A DNA stretch of 60,000 nucleotides, taken from contig NC_092672.1 in NCBI RefSeq assembly GCF_964355755.1, positions 6,264,001 through 6,324,000 on the forward strand, in the 5' to 3' direction. A model generated the notes under the pieces. That model was not told where the DNA came from. It saw only the letters and a list, made by a program, of their open reading frames with translations, and searched no databases. Within the stretch, counting starts at the first letter, position 1, and every line of letters starts with the position of its first letter. The stretch is from Antedon mediterranea. Lineage: Eukaryota > Echinodermata > Crinoidea > Comatulida > Antedonidae. Positions 59,001 to 60,000 of the stretch are shown piece after piece. Made by a program: the position numbers and the translations under genes.

Positions 59001-60000
59001 TTTATTCACTTTTGCAGACAATTATTTACTAACATGCTAAGTTAGTTCACAAAAAAGGCCTAACACAGCAACACCAAAAATCAACGAATATTACTCAGCA
59101 CGGCCTATTCTTTACCATTGCCGTGTACTACTGTACGCCCGGTAAATTAAGTATTGTTTTTATGATATAAATTAGTATAAAACACATGTTATTAATAGGA
59201 AAAAATGTTAAATGTCATTAACATTTATTTGTTTTACCAGAAACAAGTTAAATATAGGAATATTATTAAACTATCCTTCGTGAAAACGCGTAAACACCAA
59301 CACGCCCGGTCACGCTATCGTAGCGCCCGGTTGATAAATCAAACTGTTTATACGACAGTTTTTACTAAATAAATTGCATAAAACGAACAATTAAATATAC
59401 AAATAGTATTTAACATGATGTTGGCATGTAGTTGATAACATTTTTTATCATGAAAATACTACCGGTGGTCCAGCCTTTGATTAGTGAAACCGTCACAAAA
59501 AGTTGTATACATCCCAGATACATCCACACTTATGGCGGCGCCCTACCACATGGACAATATTACTGTTACAGGGAAAATCGCGGATTACTCATTCTTGTGA
59601 TATATATTCTTTGGTCCCACACACAGCAGAATTCCTCACACAGCCATGATTGTGGCTTTGTGTGCTTTGTTGTTGTTAAATTGCGCCCTCAATGTAAGAA
59701 AATGATGACGTCATCGGTTATTTTAAGCGTACGTAAAATCGAGGGAACGTAAAATCAGGGTACGTAAAACACAGGTTCTACTGTACAAGGTTGGAACTCA
59801 TAGACTTCTAGTGAAGCTAGCACTGATGTAGTTGCATCTAGCAAGTTGATTTGTTTACACAACTCTATCAAATACTGATGGTATCTTCCGATCTAGTTGT
59901 TTATTATTAAGCTACAATGAATATTTCCTACCTCTCTTATCTCAAGCTCTGCAAGCTGGTCTTCAAATGAATATAATTTACTTTCTCGTTTCATGTTTGC
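13957..60000 (-). CDS. GCN1: GCN1, eIF2-alpha kinase GCN2 activator (30 exons, 5' partial)
   Basis: GCN1 is a very large cytosolic HEAT-repeat protein. It rides on stalled or collided ribosomes and, with the ABCF protein GCN20/ABCF3, switches on the kinase GCN2 in the integrated stress response. Thirty exons on the minus strand read co-linearly with the family. They run from the segment just before the central eEF3-like HEAT region, through the RWD-binding domain that contacts GCN2, to a C-terminus ending in DNTILH and a TGA stop at 13957-13959. The exons sum to 5,686 coding bases, or 1,894 residues plus stop once one extra base in exon 7 is discounted. Human GCN1 has about 2,671 residues, so about 777 N-terminal residues lie past base 60000. 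All introns are GT-AG and phases agree throughout except at exon 7. The exon numbers used here count only exons in this window, in transcript order. Confidence 0.97.
14232..14388. mobile_element. Foldback MITE family A, copy 2
   Basis: It starts with CTGTCTACACTATCAAAC and ends AGTTTGATTGTGTAGAGC. Internal tandem TATCACTACCATATTTGGG occurs twice. It is in the GCN1 intron between exons 29 and 30. Confidence 0.85.
15412..15630 (-). CDS. GCN1: GCN1 window exon 29
   Basis: It begins [20 protein letters not shown] and contains [20 protein letters not shown] then [19 protein letters not shown] (human AIKPILKALLDNTKDKNTVV). It is 73 codons, phase 0, with a TTTCAG acceptor and a GTATGT donor. Its distance from exon 28 makes the preceding intron the largest of the gene. 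Confidence 0.96.
15900..16055 (+). mobile_element. LINE 3' tail
   Basis: A stretch ending GATAAATAAAGAGATTGATT with a short TTGAT-type tail resembles the 3' untranslated end of a CR1/L2-like LINE. No coding part remains. Confidence 0.5.
16303..16443. mobile_element. Foldback MITE family A, copy 3
   Basis: The left terminus (TCTACACTATCAAACTAC) and the core GACATCATCATGTCCATATA are present. The right arm is shortened to CACATAAAGTTTAGACAG. Confidence 0.8.
17420..17690 (-). mobile_element. SINE/LINE with L2-like 3' tail
   Basis: On the minus strand the end reads TTAGGCGCTATATAAATAC followed by (TTATTA)n, the common L2/CR1-type 3' tail shared by many SINEs. A GC-richer body (CCCCGCCGGACACC on +) lies upstream in element sense. 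The head is not clear. Confidence 0.55.
17716..17839. repeat. Dispersed repeat family B, copy 2
   Basis: This is a second copy of the segment at 13465-13570, same orientation, longer by a short insertion (TTCACCATCCACTTTTGACA). Confidence 0.6.
18369..18500. mobile_element. Foldback MITE family A, copy 4
   Basis: Core and right terminus (TTTGATAGTGTAGACAGCTT) are present. The left terminus is truncated to GAGCTCAAAC. Confidence 0.8.
19272..19484. repeat. Minisatellite, ~45-bp unit, about 5 copies
   Basis: The unit is built from ATTAATATTCATCT and CTCATTATTATTCATAAT. All copies are similar, with small changes. It lies in the 17.7-kb GCN1 intron. Confidence 0.85.
19806..19883. mobile_element. 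Foldback MITE family A, copy 5 (right half only)
   Basis: Only the right half is present: TATCACTAACATATTTGAGC, then AACTAGTTTGATAGTGTAGA and CAGAGC. Confidence 0.75.
20495..20631. mobile_element. pogo-like MITE family C, copy 1
   Basis: It begins CAGTCAACTTTTCCAATACC next to TA and ends GGTATTGGAAGATTTGAC. The CAGT-initial termini, TA flank and small size fit non-autonomous pogo/Tigger-type elements. A second copy is at 48324-48472. Confidence 0.7.
20632..23517. other. Intron of GCN1, no feature recognised
   Basis: Very AT-rich intronic sequence with homopolymer runs, including a G-rich tract near 21474-21490. I see no exon, RNA gene or clear repeat. Confidence 0.5.
23518..23677. mobile_element. 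Foldback MITE family A, copy 6 (near complete)
   Basis: Both termini are intact (CTGTCTACACTATCAAAC and GTTTGATAGTGTAGAC), with the full core including GACATCATCATGTCCATATA. Confidence 0.9.
23849..23985. mobile_element. Foldback MITE family A, copy 7
   Basis: It starts GCTCTGTCTACACTATCAAA and ends TTTTGATCGTGCAGACAGAG. It is inverted in core orientation relative to copy 6 and lies only about 170 bp from it. Confidence 0.88.
24568..24677. mobile_element. Foldback MITE family A, copy 8 (internally deleted)
   Basis: Both termini are present (GCTCTGTTTACACTATCAAA; TTTGATAGTGTAGACAGAGG), but the element is only about 110 bp long because the left inner arm is missing. Confidence 0.85.
24771..25610. 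repeat. Pair of ~50-bp direct repeats 790 bp apart
   Basis: TCATTTTAATATCACTTTTT then ACTGTA-GAAAGTTAACAGG occurs at 24771-24820 and again at 25561-25610, with about 4 differences. The spacer is intronic, and part of it (25366-25545) is itself an imperfect duplication (GGGATATGTA-GGAAA, TTGTCTTTGGA). Confidence 0.7.
26150..26330. repeat. Imperfect tandem duplication, ~95-bp unit
   Basis: Two units share TCGAAAA-GTC-TTC-TTGCAT, ATATGA-TATGTA and CAATAGCTG. It is intronic with no coding content. Confidence 0.6.
26331..29464. other. Intron of GCN1, no gene recognised
   Basis: AT-rich intronic DNA with short open frames lacking any recognisable similarity, and a G-rich patch near 27710-27750. 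Nothing else could be supported. Confidence 0.45.
29465..29860. repeat. Tandem repeat, ~153-bp unit, 2.5 copies
   Basis: CCTATTGTGTTTTTGTTT recurs at 29468, 29622 and 29774 (the last as CCTATTGTGGTTTTG). Each is followed by AT-rich sequence and, in the first two, by ACTTACAAGCCGCAATGCTT and GGGATATATATTTGCAATGA. Confidence 0.85.
30008..30134. mobile_element. Foldback MITE family A, copy 9
   Basis: The left terminus GCTCTGTTTACACTATCGAA is followed by a small palindrome GGGAGGTATACCTCC not seen in other copies. It ends AACTAGTTTGATAGTGTAGA. Confidence 0.82.
31104..31117 (+). repeat. G14 homopolymer
   Basis: There are fourteen consecutive G on the plus strand. Length is likely variable between individuals and error-prone in sequencing. 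Confidence 0.95.
31490..31670 (-). mobile_element. LINE 3' tail, minus orientation
   Basis: The minus strand ends CCAAATAAATAATGAAATGA with (TGAAA)n, a typical LINE 3' end with a short tandem tail. The body has no coding sequence. Confidence 0.5.
32175..32320. mobile_element. Foldback MITE family A, copy 10 (complete, clearest flanks)
   Basis: It is full length (~146 bp) and flanked by TTAA on both sides (…CTTTAA|AGCTG … GAGCT|TTAAC), which also fits a TA target. The core GATATGACATCATCAAGTCC is centred between near-perfect arms. Confidence 0.9.
33029..33312. repeat. Degenerate tandem array, ~70-bp unit, about 5 copies
   Basis: Each unit holds a CTTTGTAGGTTACAAAG-like palindrome and GTGCAGTGTGCAC, then a pyrimidine-rich stretch with CAACCTCT. 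It lies within 60 bp of the exon 28 donor. Open frames on the plus strand here are repeat artefacts. Confidence 0.75.
33365..33469 (-). CDS. GCN1: GCN1 window exon 28
   Basis: It reads [20 protein letters not shown] then [15 protein letters not shown], matching human IPIAVSGVRGMGFLMRHHIE. It is 35 codons, phase 0 both ends, with a CTATAG acceptor and a GTAAGA donor. The donor opens the 17.7-kb intron, which starts with a degenerate ~70-bp tandem array. Confidence 0.94.
33700..34018 (+). mobile_element. LINE 3' end with AATAAA-rich tail
   Basis: An untranslated-like region (ATGGTGTTTTTATCCTTAAG, GGGCCACAATGG) ends in GAATAAAGAAATAAATAAAA repeats. This is the usual look of a LINE 3' UTR and tail. 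It directly abuts a minus-strand tRNA-type SINE. Confidence 0.5.
34019..34155 (-). mobile_element. tRNA-derived SINE (Ser/Leu-like head)
   Basis: The minus strand has an A-box-like GTGGCCGAGCAGTC (34133-34146) and a B-box-like CAGGTTCAAGGC (34093-34104). The SINE-type tail GTCCAGTGTACATTTGTGAC ... TTAAAGAACC follows. The head resembles class II tRNAs. Confidence 0.65.
34208..34350 (-). CDS. GCN1: GCN1 window exon 27
   Basis: It codes [20 protein letters not shown] then [20 protein letters not shown] and TSNATNDR. The family match is DVSGIDWMVRHGRSLALSVA. The carried G from exon 26 completes the first codon. It ends in phase 0 with AGG before GTAAGT. It was found by direct reading, with no long open frame flagging it. 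Confidence 0.94.
35105..35371 (+). mobile_element. tRNA-derived SINE family D, copy 1
   Basis: The head GTGTGTTGGATATTGGACTA ... AATCGAATCCAAGC resembles tRNA A/B boxes. The body is GGCAAGACACTTTACTGACG ... AATGGGTACCCGGTTAGGTC. The 3' end ACATTAGGCACTATATAAAT plus (TTA)n is L2-like. Two more copies are at 44373 and 56430. Confidence 0.8.
36135..37445. repeat. Minisatellite, 59-bp unit, about 22 copies
   Basis: The unit reads CCTGCAATAGTACAATCTAC, TGTATA(C/G)ATTATTT, (A/C)TAACATATTTACT, then AGTTAAACAGT or ATTTTAAACCGT. Variants alternate in a partly regular order, giving a higher-order repeat of three units in the middle. One stray degenerate unit is at 37631-37680. It lies in the GCN1 intron between exons 26 and 27. 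Confidence 0.95.
37468..37547. repeat. Perfect-type hairpin next to the minisatellite
   Basis: The left arm GTGTAATGGTACAAATAATG and right arm CATTGTTTGTACCATTACAC pair over about 30 bp around a ~16-base loop. An inverted relative of the left arm and its flank is at 48909-48970, so this is a dispersed foldback family. Confidence 0.75.
38179..38275 (-). CDS. GCN1: GCN1 window exon 26
   Basis: It codes [20 protein letters not shown] then [13 protein letters not shown]. The AAGC-GALCA block corresponds to human SSAGCLGELCAFLTEEEL. It leaves after one base of a glycine or aspartate codon at GTGAGA. The next intron carries the large 59-bp minisatellite. Confidence 0.93.
38521..38630. repeat. Relative of the hairpin-family flank
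   Basis: It shares CATGTGA-ACTA, then CCAATCAAATGACAG and GTTATAATAA, with 37575-37640 right of the 37468 hairpin. This suggests the two are pieces of the same dispersed element. Confidence 0.5.
38645..38759 (-). CDS. GCN1: GCN1 window exon 25
   Basis: The two carried bases from exon 24 complete R, then [20 protein letters not shown] and [18 protein letters not shown] (human DTMLQALRFVIQGAGAKVDA). It is phase 0 at the GTAAAT donor. It is too short and too overlapped by antisense frames to be obvious from open frames alone. Confidence 0.94.
38952..39065. mobile_element. Foldback MITE family A, copy 11 (right arm truncated)
   Basis: The left terminus TCTATCTACACTATTGAACT and the core GATATGACATCACCATATCC are present. 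The right arm stops after CATATTTTTGTTGTCA. Confidence 0.8.
39284..39480 (-). CDS. GCN1: GCN1 window exon 24 (RWD-binding domain, second part)
   Basis: It reads [20 protein letters not shown] then [20 protein letters not shown] and [17 protein letters not shown], almost the human sequence [20 protein letters not shown]. It ends with AG, two bases of an Arg codon, before GTAAGA. With exon 23 it completes the GCN2-binding domain (about human 2260-2408). Confidence 0.97.
39914..40144 (-). CDS. GCN1: GCN1 window exon 23 (RWD-binding domain, first part)
   Basis: It begins [20 protein letters not shown] and contains [20 protein letters not shown], the near-invariant core of the domain that binds the RWD domain of GCN2. 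The yeast Gcn1 Arg needed for GCN2 binding (R2259) is reported in this domain. It is 77 codons, phase 0, with an acceptor TCATAG and a donor GTATTG. The first 44 bases of this exon plus upstream intron are duplicated at 40289-40388. Confidence 0.97.
40101..40388. repeat. Tandem duplication of the 5' edge of GCN1 exon 23
   Basis: 40101-40200 and 40289-40388 are near-identical (about 4 differences in the first 90 bases). The segment covers the first 44 bases of exon 23, its splice acceptor, and intron up to the start of a family A MITE. The second copy keeps an AG acceptor (CTTCACAG) but has no complete exon behind it. Confidence 0.92.
40189..40290. mobile_element. Foldback MITE family A, copy 12 (cut by the duplication joint)
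   Basis: It starts GCTCTGTCTACACTATC and ends abruptly at CACAACACACTT, where the duplicated exon piece begins. Its left terminus lies 45 bp upstream of the exon 23 acceptor. Confidence 0.82.
40377..40499. mobile_element. Foldback MITE family A, copy 13
   Basis: It starts GCTCTATCTACACTATCAAA and ends GATAGTGTTAGACAGAGCTT with TA flanks. It belongs to the second unit of the exon 23 duplication. Confidence 0.85.
40722..40878. mobile_element. hAT-type MITE with perfect 8-bp target duplication
   Basis: The termini are CAGTGGCATAACG and CATTACGCCACTG, the CAG-GGCGTA pattern of hAT elements. Both sides carry AATGCAGG (40714-40721 and 40879-40886), a perfect 8-bp target site duplication as hAT transposases make. 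It is 157 bp long, GC-richer than its surroundings, and sits 57 bp past the exon 22 donor. Confidence 0.93.
40936..41049 (-). CDS. GCN1: GCN1 window exon 22
   Basis: It codes [20 protein letters not shown] then [18 protein letters not shown]. The diagnostic motif is [11 protein letters not shown] (human KGEHVPGFCLP). It is 38 codons, phase 0 both sides, with a CCATAG acceptor and a GTATGT donor. It leads into the RWD-binding domain. The hAT-type MITE sits 57 bp beyond its donor. Confidence 0.95.
41111..41244. mobile_element. Foldback MITE family A, copy 14
   Basis: It has left ACACTACACTATCAAACTTT and right CTAGTTTGATAGTGTAGACA. It lies about 60 bp upstream of the exon 22 acceptor. Confidence 0.85.
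42650..42790 (+). mobile_element. Fragment with L2-like 3' tail
   Basis: It contains GCTTTAAAGTGCTGGAGAAA, GCGGTATAAATGG and a second GTAAAGTCCTTAGAAACATT followed by (ATT)n. Both pieces resemble degraded L2/SINE 3' ends. Confidence 0.4.
43557..44290. mobile_element. PIF/Harbinger-like non-autonomous element
   Basis: The ends are GTCGCGTG and CACGCGAC, flanked by TAA on each side (43554-43556 and 44291-44293), a 3-bp TWA-type target typical of PIF/Harbinger. Near both ends is a GACA/GACC-rich array followed by CATAGTGAACTATA. The middle is rich in alternating CGCGCA/TGCGCA strings. At 734 bp it has no transposase. Confidence 0.65.
44373..44638 (+). mobile_element. tRNA-derived SINE family D, copy 2
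   Basis: The head is TGTGTTGGACGTTGGACTAC, with a B-box-like GGGTCGAATCCCACTC. The 3' part is TTAAGCGCTTAGAGGTTTCA then ATTAGGCGCTATATAAATCC and (TTA)n. It is the best preserved of the three copies. Confidence 0.85.
44779..45048 (-). CDS. GCN1: GCN1 window exon 21
   Basis: It starts [20 protein letters not shown] and ends [10 protein letters not shown], matching human EMANCQAVILSVEDDTG and ESWDALNAITKK. It is 90 codons, phase 0, with a TTTCAG acceptor and a GTAAGT donor. The following intron (41050-44778) holds a PIF-like element, a SINE and a MITE. Confidence 0.96.
45175..45304. mobile_element. Foldback MITE family A, copy 15
   Basis: It has left GCTCTGTTTACACTATCAAA and right TTTTATATTGCAGACAAAGC, with TA on both sides. 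It lies about 130 bp upstream of the exon 21 acceptor in transcript sense. Confidence 0.87.
45322..45446. mobile_element. Foldback MITE family A, copy 16 (left end missing)
   Basis: It contains three internal TATCACTACCATATTT-like repeats and the right terminus AACTAGTTTGATAATGTAGA. It sits almost directly after copy 15. Confidence 0.8.
45536..45819 (-). CDS. GCN1: GCN1 window exon 20
   Basis: This exon codes 95 residues with [40 protein letters not shown] and [20 protein letters not shown], followed by [13 protein letters not shown] at the GTACAG donor. The match to human FALDGLKQVMAIKSRVVLPY is direct. It covers about human residues 2039-2133, just before the segment that recruits GCN2. 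Confidence 0.97.
45975..46130 (+). mobile_element. Tandemly duplicated LINE 3' tail
   Basis: CATTGGGATTGTTGTGAGGT then TTTATATACTGAATAAATAA occurs twice (about 45980-46040 and 46063-46125), each followed by A-rich repeats. The bases before it are a T-rich LINE-like 3' UTR. Confidence 0.6.
46232..46346 (-). CDS. GCN1: GCN1 window exon 19
   Basis: This short exon codes [20 protein letters not shown] then [19 protein letters not shown]. The family pattern DPLEEVREAAAKTFEQLHSTIG is clear. It enters in phase 0 and leaves after one base at GTAAGG. It covers about human residues 2001-2038. Confidence 0.95.
47593..47757 (-). CDS. GCN1: GCN1 window exon 18
   Basis: It reads [20 protein letters not shown] then [20 protein letters not shown] and [15 protein letters not shown], nearly the human sequence [20 protein letters not shown]. 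It is 55 codons, phase 0, with a TATCAG acceptor and a GTATTT donor. It covers about human residues 1946-2000. Confidence 0.96.
47959..48174 (-). CDS. GCN1: GCN1 window exon 17
   Basis: It begins [20 protein letters not shown] then [20 protein letters not shown], with [20 protein letters not shown] as the human equivalent. It ends ASTSYDKRQ at a GTTAGT donor. It is 72 codons in phase 0. It covers about human residues 1874-1945, HEAT repeats between the eEF3-like and RWD-binding regions. Confidence 0.97.
48324..48472. mobile_element. pogo-like MITE family C, copy 2
   Basis: The ends are AGTCAACTTTCTCAATACCG and GTCCGGTATTGAGAGAGTTG with internal TTGGTTTTCCAGAAAATCTG. It is clearly the same family as 20495-20631. 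Confidence 0.75.
48502..48759 (-). CDS. GCN1: GCN1 window exon 16
   Basis: It starts [20 protein letters not shown] and includes [20 protein letters not shown] then VTGKMTT, matching human [20 protein letters not shown] and [18 protein letters not shown]. It is 86 codons, phase 0 at both ends, with a TATCAG acceptor and a GTAAAT donor. It covers about human residues 1788-1873. Confidence 0.97.
48839..49235. repeat. Direct duplication including the 3' edge of GCN1 exon 15
   Basis: The segment TGCTTCCAAA-TGTGGAAGAC ... AAGTCATATTTCTATAAA ... TTGTTCATA ... ATTGGAATGATAA occurs at 48995-49105 and 49123-49235. A shorter third start is at 48839-48868. The right copy contains the true 3' end and donor of exon 15. 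In the left copy the donor GT is lost (AAG|TTATG). Confidence 0.9.
49190..49386 (-). CDS. GCN1: GCN1 window exon 15
   Basis: It reads [20 protein letters not shown] then [20 protein letters not shown] and ends IIIPILK (human HVRDGYIMMFNYLPITFGDK...CILK). It ends in phase 0 at GTATGA. Its last ~45 bp, together with the following intron sequence, are repeated downstream at 48995-49105 with a destroyed donor. It covers about human residues 1722-1787. Confidence 0.96.
49440..49600 (-). mobile_element. tRNA-derived SINE family E, copy 1
   Basis: It shares CCATAAG-GAATTCATTCACTA and TTTGGGAGTGGAGTTGTA with 57418-57620. The head is partly missing here. Confidence 0.6.
49648..50046. repeat. Minisatellite, 82-bp unit, 5 copies
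   Basis: Units starting AAAACATATATTGCACCTTG begin at 49648, 49730, 49810, 49892 and 49974. Each includes CAAAGGTAAGTGTCCCTTTA and GGATTGGGTAGTGTT. Plus-strand open frames that repeat [12 protein letters not shown] are by-products. It is in the GCN1 intron between exons 14 and 15. Confidence 0.93.
50301..50729 (-). CDS. GCN1: GCN1 window exon 14
   Basis: This is the longest exon in the window (143 codons). It contains [40 protein letters not shown] and [20 protein letters not shown], all close to human GCN1. It ends within SGAAQG at a GTGTGT donor. It covers the end of the eEF3-like region (about human 1579-1721). A MITE copy starts 47 bp upstream of the acceptor. Confidence 0.97.
50776..50906. 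mobile_element. Foldback MITE family A, copy 17 (left end truncated)
   Basis: The core has two GATATG-type repeats, and the right arm is CACATAAAGTTTGATAGTGT. It begins 47 bp upstream of the exon 14 acceptor in transcript sense. Confidence 0.83.
51023..51202 (-). CDS. GCN1: GCN1 window exon 13
   Basis: It reads [20 protein letters not shown] then [20 protein letters not shown] and ends [12 protein letters not shown], close to human [20 protein letters not shown]. It has a TTGCAG acceptor and a GTTAGT donor, with one base carried across each junction. It covers about human residues 1519-1578. Confidence 0.95.
51604..51718 (-). CDS. GCN1: GCN1 window exon 12
   Basis: This exon is too short to stand out as an open frame. 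It reads [20 protein letters not shown] then [19 protein letters not shown], matching human [25 protein letters not shown]. It starts in phase 0 after GATCAG and ends one base into a codon at GTATGC. It covers about human residues 1481-1518, in the eEF3-like region. Confidence 0.95.
51745..51850 (+). mobile_element. tRNA-derived SINE family E, copy 2
   Basis: It contains AACGTGCTTGCCTTCCAATC, a B-box-like AGGGTTCAATCCTGAC and the family mark CAACTCCACTC. It is in the opposite orientation to copies 1 and 3. Confidence 0.6.
52296..52417 (-). CDS. GCN1: GCN1 window exon 11
   Basis: It codes [20 protein letters not shown] then [20 protein letters not shown], which is almost residue-for-residue the human sequence and one of the best conserved stretches of the family. 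It is completed by the carried base from exon 10 and ends in phase 0 at GTAAGG. It covers about human residues 1440-1480, in the eEF3-like region. Confidence 0.97.
52600..52905 (+). mobile_element. LINE 3' end with (TATC)n tail
   Basis: An untranslated region ends AAGGAAGACATTTTTCATAA ... GACGAATACAATTTTATC followed by a (TATC) microsatellite. This is a common CR1/L2-like 3' end. Confidence 0.6.
52958..53204 (-). CDS. GCN1: GCN1 window exon 10
   Basis: It begins [20 protein letters not shown] and includes [20 protein letters not shown], which is essentially identical to human GCN1. It starts in phase 0 and ends one base into the glycine of the [11 protein letters not shown] junction. The donor is GTAAGT. 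It is part of the eEF3-like HEAT region, the segment that in yeast Gcn1 resembles elongation factor 3 and contacts the ribosome and GCN20. Confidence 0.97.
53532..53726 (-). CDS. GCN1: GCN1 window exon 9
   Basis: It reads [20 protein letters not shown] and ends with the near-invariant [18 protein letters not shown] (human [18 protein letters not shown]). It is 65 codons, phase 0 at both ends. A MITE terminus begins only 25 bp upstream of its acceptor, in transcript sense. It covers about human residues 1293-1357, at the entry to the eEF3-like HEAT region. Confidence 0.97.
53752..53997. mobile_element. Foldback MITE family A, copy 18, split by an insertion
   Basis: The left piece GCTCTGTACACTA (to 53766) and the right piece TCAAATAAGTTTGACAAAAA ... 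GTGATGTGCTCAAAT (from about 53957) are adjacent parts of a normal family A left arm. The ~190 bp between them (about 53767-53956) resembles a LINE 3' end (TTGAATAAAATTGATATA). The right half of the MITE is missing. Confidence 0.7.
54116..54240. mobile_element. Foldback MITE family A, copy 19
   Basis: The termini CTGTCTACACTATCAAACTA and AGTTTGATAGTGTAGACAGA are perfect. The inner left arm is shortened. It lies 85 bp past the exon 8 donor. Confidence 0.9.
54326..54562 (-). CDS. GCN1: GCN1 window exon 8
   Basis: It begins [20 protein letters not shown] (human RPPPVLDALGRVISESPPDQ) and ends MEVHGK. It is 79 codons, phase 0 at both ends, with a CTACAG acceptor. The donor GTTGGG is the weakest in the gene. 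Foldback MITE copies lie 85 bp beyond the donor and 122 bp before the acceptor. It covers about human residues 1214-1292. Confidence 0.95.
54685..54817. mobile_element. Foldback MITE family A, copy 20
   Basis: It starts GCTCTGTCTACACTATCAAA and ends AACTAGTTTGATAGTATGGA. It lies 122 bp upstream of the exon 8 acceptor in transcript sense. Confidence 0.87.
54896..55086 (-). CDS. GCN1: GCN1 window exon 7 (frame anomaly at its start)
   Basis: The body reads [20 protein letters not shown] then [20 protein letters not shown], a HEAT repeat matching human PDLCSLLIDDVIYHEAAVRQ. The strong acceptor TTTTTTTGTTACAG is followed by a run of four G in the coding strand (55078-55081). With three G the join to exon 6 would read [11 protein letters not shown], like human ERLWSMMGLDL. 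With four G the frame is shifted by one and quickly meets a stop. An upstream acceptor at 55131-55132 would keep the frame open by adding about 15 mostly hydrophobic residues. I favour an extra base. The exon ends in phase 0 before GTAAGT. Confidence 0.85.
55381..55508 (-). CDS. GCN1: GCN1 window exon 6
   Basis: It codes [20 protein letters not shown] then [20 protein letters not shown], with the conserved NGL-(R)-(I/L)-RRLWV-K-D pattern of the family. It starts in phase 0 behind an ATTACAG acceptor. It ends with two bases (AG) of an unfinished codon before GTAACT. The join to exon 7 is the one place in the gene where phase fails (see exon 7). It covers about human residues 1108-1150. Confidence 0.93.
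55921..56063. mobile_element. Foldback MITE family A, copy 21 (near complete)
   Basis: The termini are GGCTCTGTCTACACTATATA and AGTTTGATAGTGTAGACAGT, with CTAA/TTAA flanks and the full core. It lies 52 bp past the exon 5 donor. Confidence 0.9.
56116..56340 (-). CDS. GCN1: GCN1 window exon 5
   Basis: It begins [15 protein letters not shown] and contains [20 protein letters not shown], both nearly identical to human GCN1 ([29 protein letters not shown]). It is 75 codons, phase 0 at both ends, with a CTCCAG acceptor and a GTAAGT donor. A MITE copy lies 52 bp past the donor. It covers about human residues 1033-1107. Confidence 0.96.
56430..56685 (+). mobile_element. tRNA-derived SINE family D, copy 3
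   Basis: It has GTGATGGACGTTGGATTACT, B-box-like GATCGAATCTCG, GCAAGACACTTTACTTACGT and AATGTAAAGCGCTTAGAAGC. It is degenerate at its 3' end (AAGCACTACATAACA). Confidence 0.8.
56778..57151 (-). CDS. GCN1: GCN1 window exon 4
   Basis: This exon codes 125 residues. They include [20 protein letters not shown] (human HVTLRLLKPECVLDKSWCQEE) and, after an acidic loop, [17 protein letters not shown]. The donor is GTTTGT, a slightly weak but acceptable site. The entry codon is completed by the single base left from exon 3, giving G-N-T-I. It covers about human residues 908-1032. Confidence 0.95.
57418..57620 (-). mobile_element. tRNA-derived SINE family E, copy 3
   Basis: The minus strand begins GTGGCTTGGTGGTTATGATG (A-box-like). 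It continues through a Cys/Ser-like TGACATGTCAGGA region and CAATTACAACTCCACTCCCA to the TGAATGAATTCGC end. It is the longest copy of the family and ends just before exon 3. Confidence 0.65.
57644..57845 (-). CDS. GCN1: GCN1 window exon 3
   Basis: It begins [20 protein letters not shown] and includes the well conserved [12 protein letters not shown] block (human LLPLLKSPLAAP). It enters in phase 0 and leaves after one base of a codon at a GTGAGT donor. It covers about human residues 841-907, in the HEAT repeats ahead of the eEF3-like region. Confidence 0.95.
57955..58077 (-). CDS. GCN1: GCN1 window exon 2
   Basis: This exon codes 41 residues starting [20 protein letters not shown] and ending RDRLKE. 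It is the lysine- and glutamate-rich charged helix that interrupts the HEAT array (about human 800-840). It is phase 0 at both ends, with a TTTCAG acceptor and a GTAGGT donor. The preceding intron (58078-59931) carries the 1.35-kb pogo-like foldback element. Confidence 0.94.
58431..59783. mobile_element. pogo-like foldback transposon, 1,353 bp
   Basis: The ends CAGTAGAACCTTTATTTTAC and AAAACACAGGTTCTACTG are inverted and flanked by TA. CAGT-initial ends with a TA target fit pogo/Tigger. Several TACGTAAAA-type repeats lie just inside each end. A second, inner inverted pair (58773-58820 against 59574-59621, sharing AAAGAATATATATCACAAGA) makes it a nested foldback. No transposase frame is seen, so it is non-autonomous. 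It fills most of the intron between window exons 1 and 2. Confidence 0.82.
59932..60000 (-). CDS. GCN1: GCN1 window exon 1 (cut by window edge)
   Basis: This exon reads [20 protein letters not shown] followed by RE, matching the family segment KRE-K-YSF-(E/D)Q--ELE. It ends in phase 0 at a GTAGGAAA donor. It corresponds to about human residues 777-799, just before a charged linker between HEAT repeats. Its 5' end is outside the window. Confidence 0.9.

Noticed and set aside
59432-59752. Plus-strand 106-residue frame that could have been a transposase fragment
   Set aside because: It lies inside the right arm of the foldback element and has no transposase motifs. It runs into the subterminal repeats.

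Overview
The window is AT-rich animal (metazoan) genomic DNA with two spliced protein genes, both on the minus strand, in a dense background of small transposons. The proteins are clearly metazoan. The short palindrome TAGGCCTA, the tRNA-type SINEs with L2-like tails and the gene content suggest a marine invertebrate deuterostome (an echinoderm or relative). That placement is inference and not proven here.

Region 1-5050 carries the first coding exon of a GAS2-like cytoskeletal linker gene (4343-5050), complete with its calponin-homology domain. The GAR domain is not in the window, so the gene must continue past the left edge across an intron of more than 4.3 kb. That intron holds a decayed LINE fragment, one copy of an abundant foldback MITE and a 146-bp tandem duplication. 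Region 5051-13956 is intergenic. It holds a second LINE 3' fragment, a tRNA-Leu 3' half, a foldback repeat and tandem repeats.

Region 13957-60000 is one large gene, GCN1, the ribosome-collision sensor that activates the eIF2-alpha kinase GCN2. I could place 30 coding exons by reading the minus strand with GT-AG splice sites and continuous phase. Together they code for about 1,894 residues, roughly human residue 777 to the C-terminus. The N-terminal third lies beyond base 60000. The largest intron is 17.7 kb (15631-33364).

The introns contain about 20 copies of a roughly 110-160-bp self-complementary MITE with TA flanks. They also contain a hAT-type MITE with a perfect 8-bp target duplication, two pogo-like families, a PIF-like element, tRNA-derived SINEs, LINE 3' tails and a roughly 1.3-kb minisatellite of 59-bp units with higher-order structure. 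Two introns carry partial tandem copies of the neighbouring exon (exons 15 and 23). One exon (7) needs either a 1-base correction or an unusual upstream splice acceptor. I found no new protein system. The unusual content is the foldback-transposon load, the exon-fragment duplications and their possible effect on GCN1 splicing.
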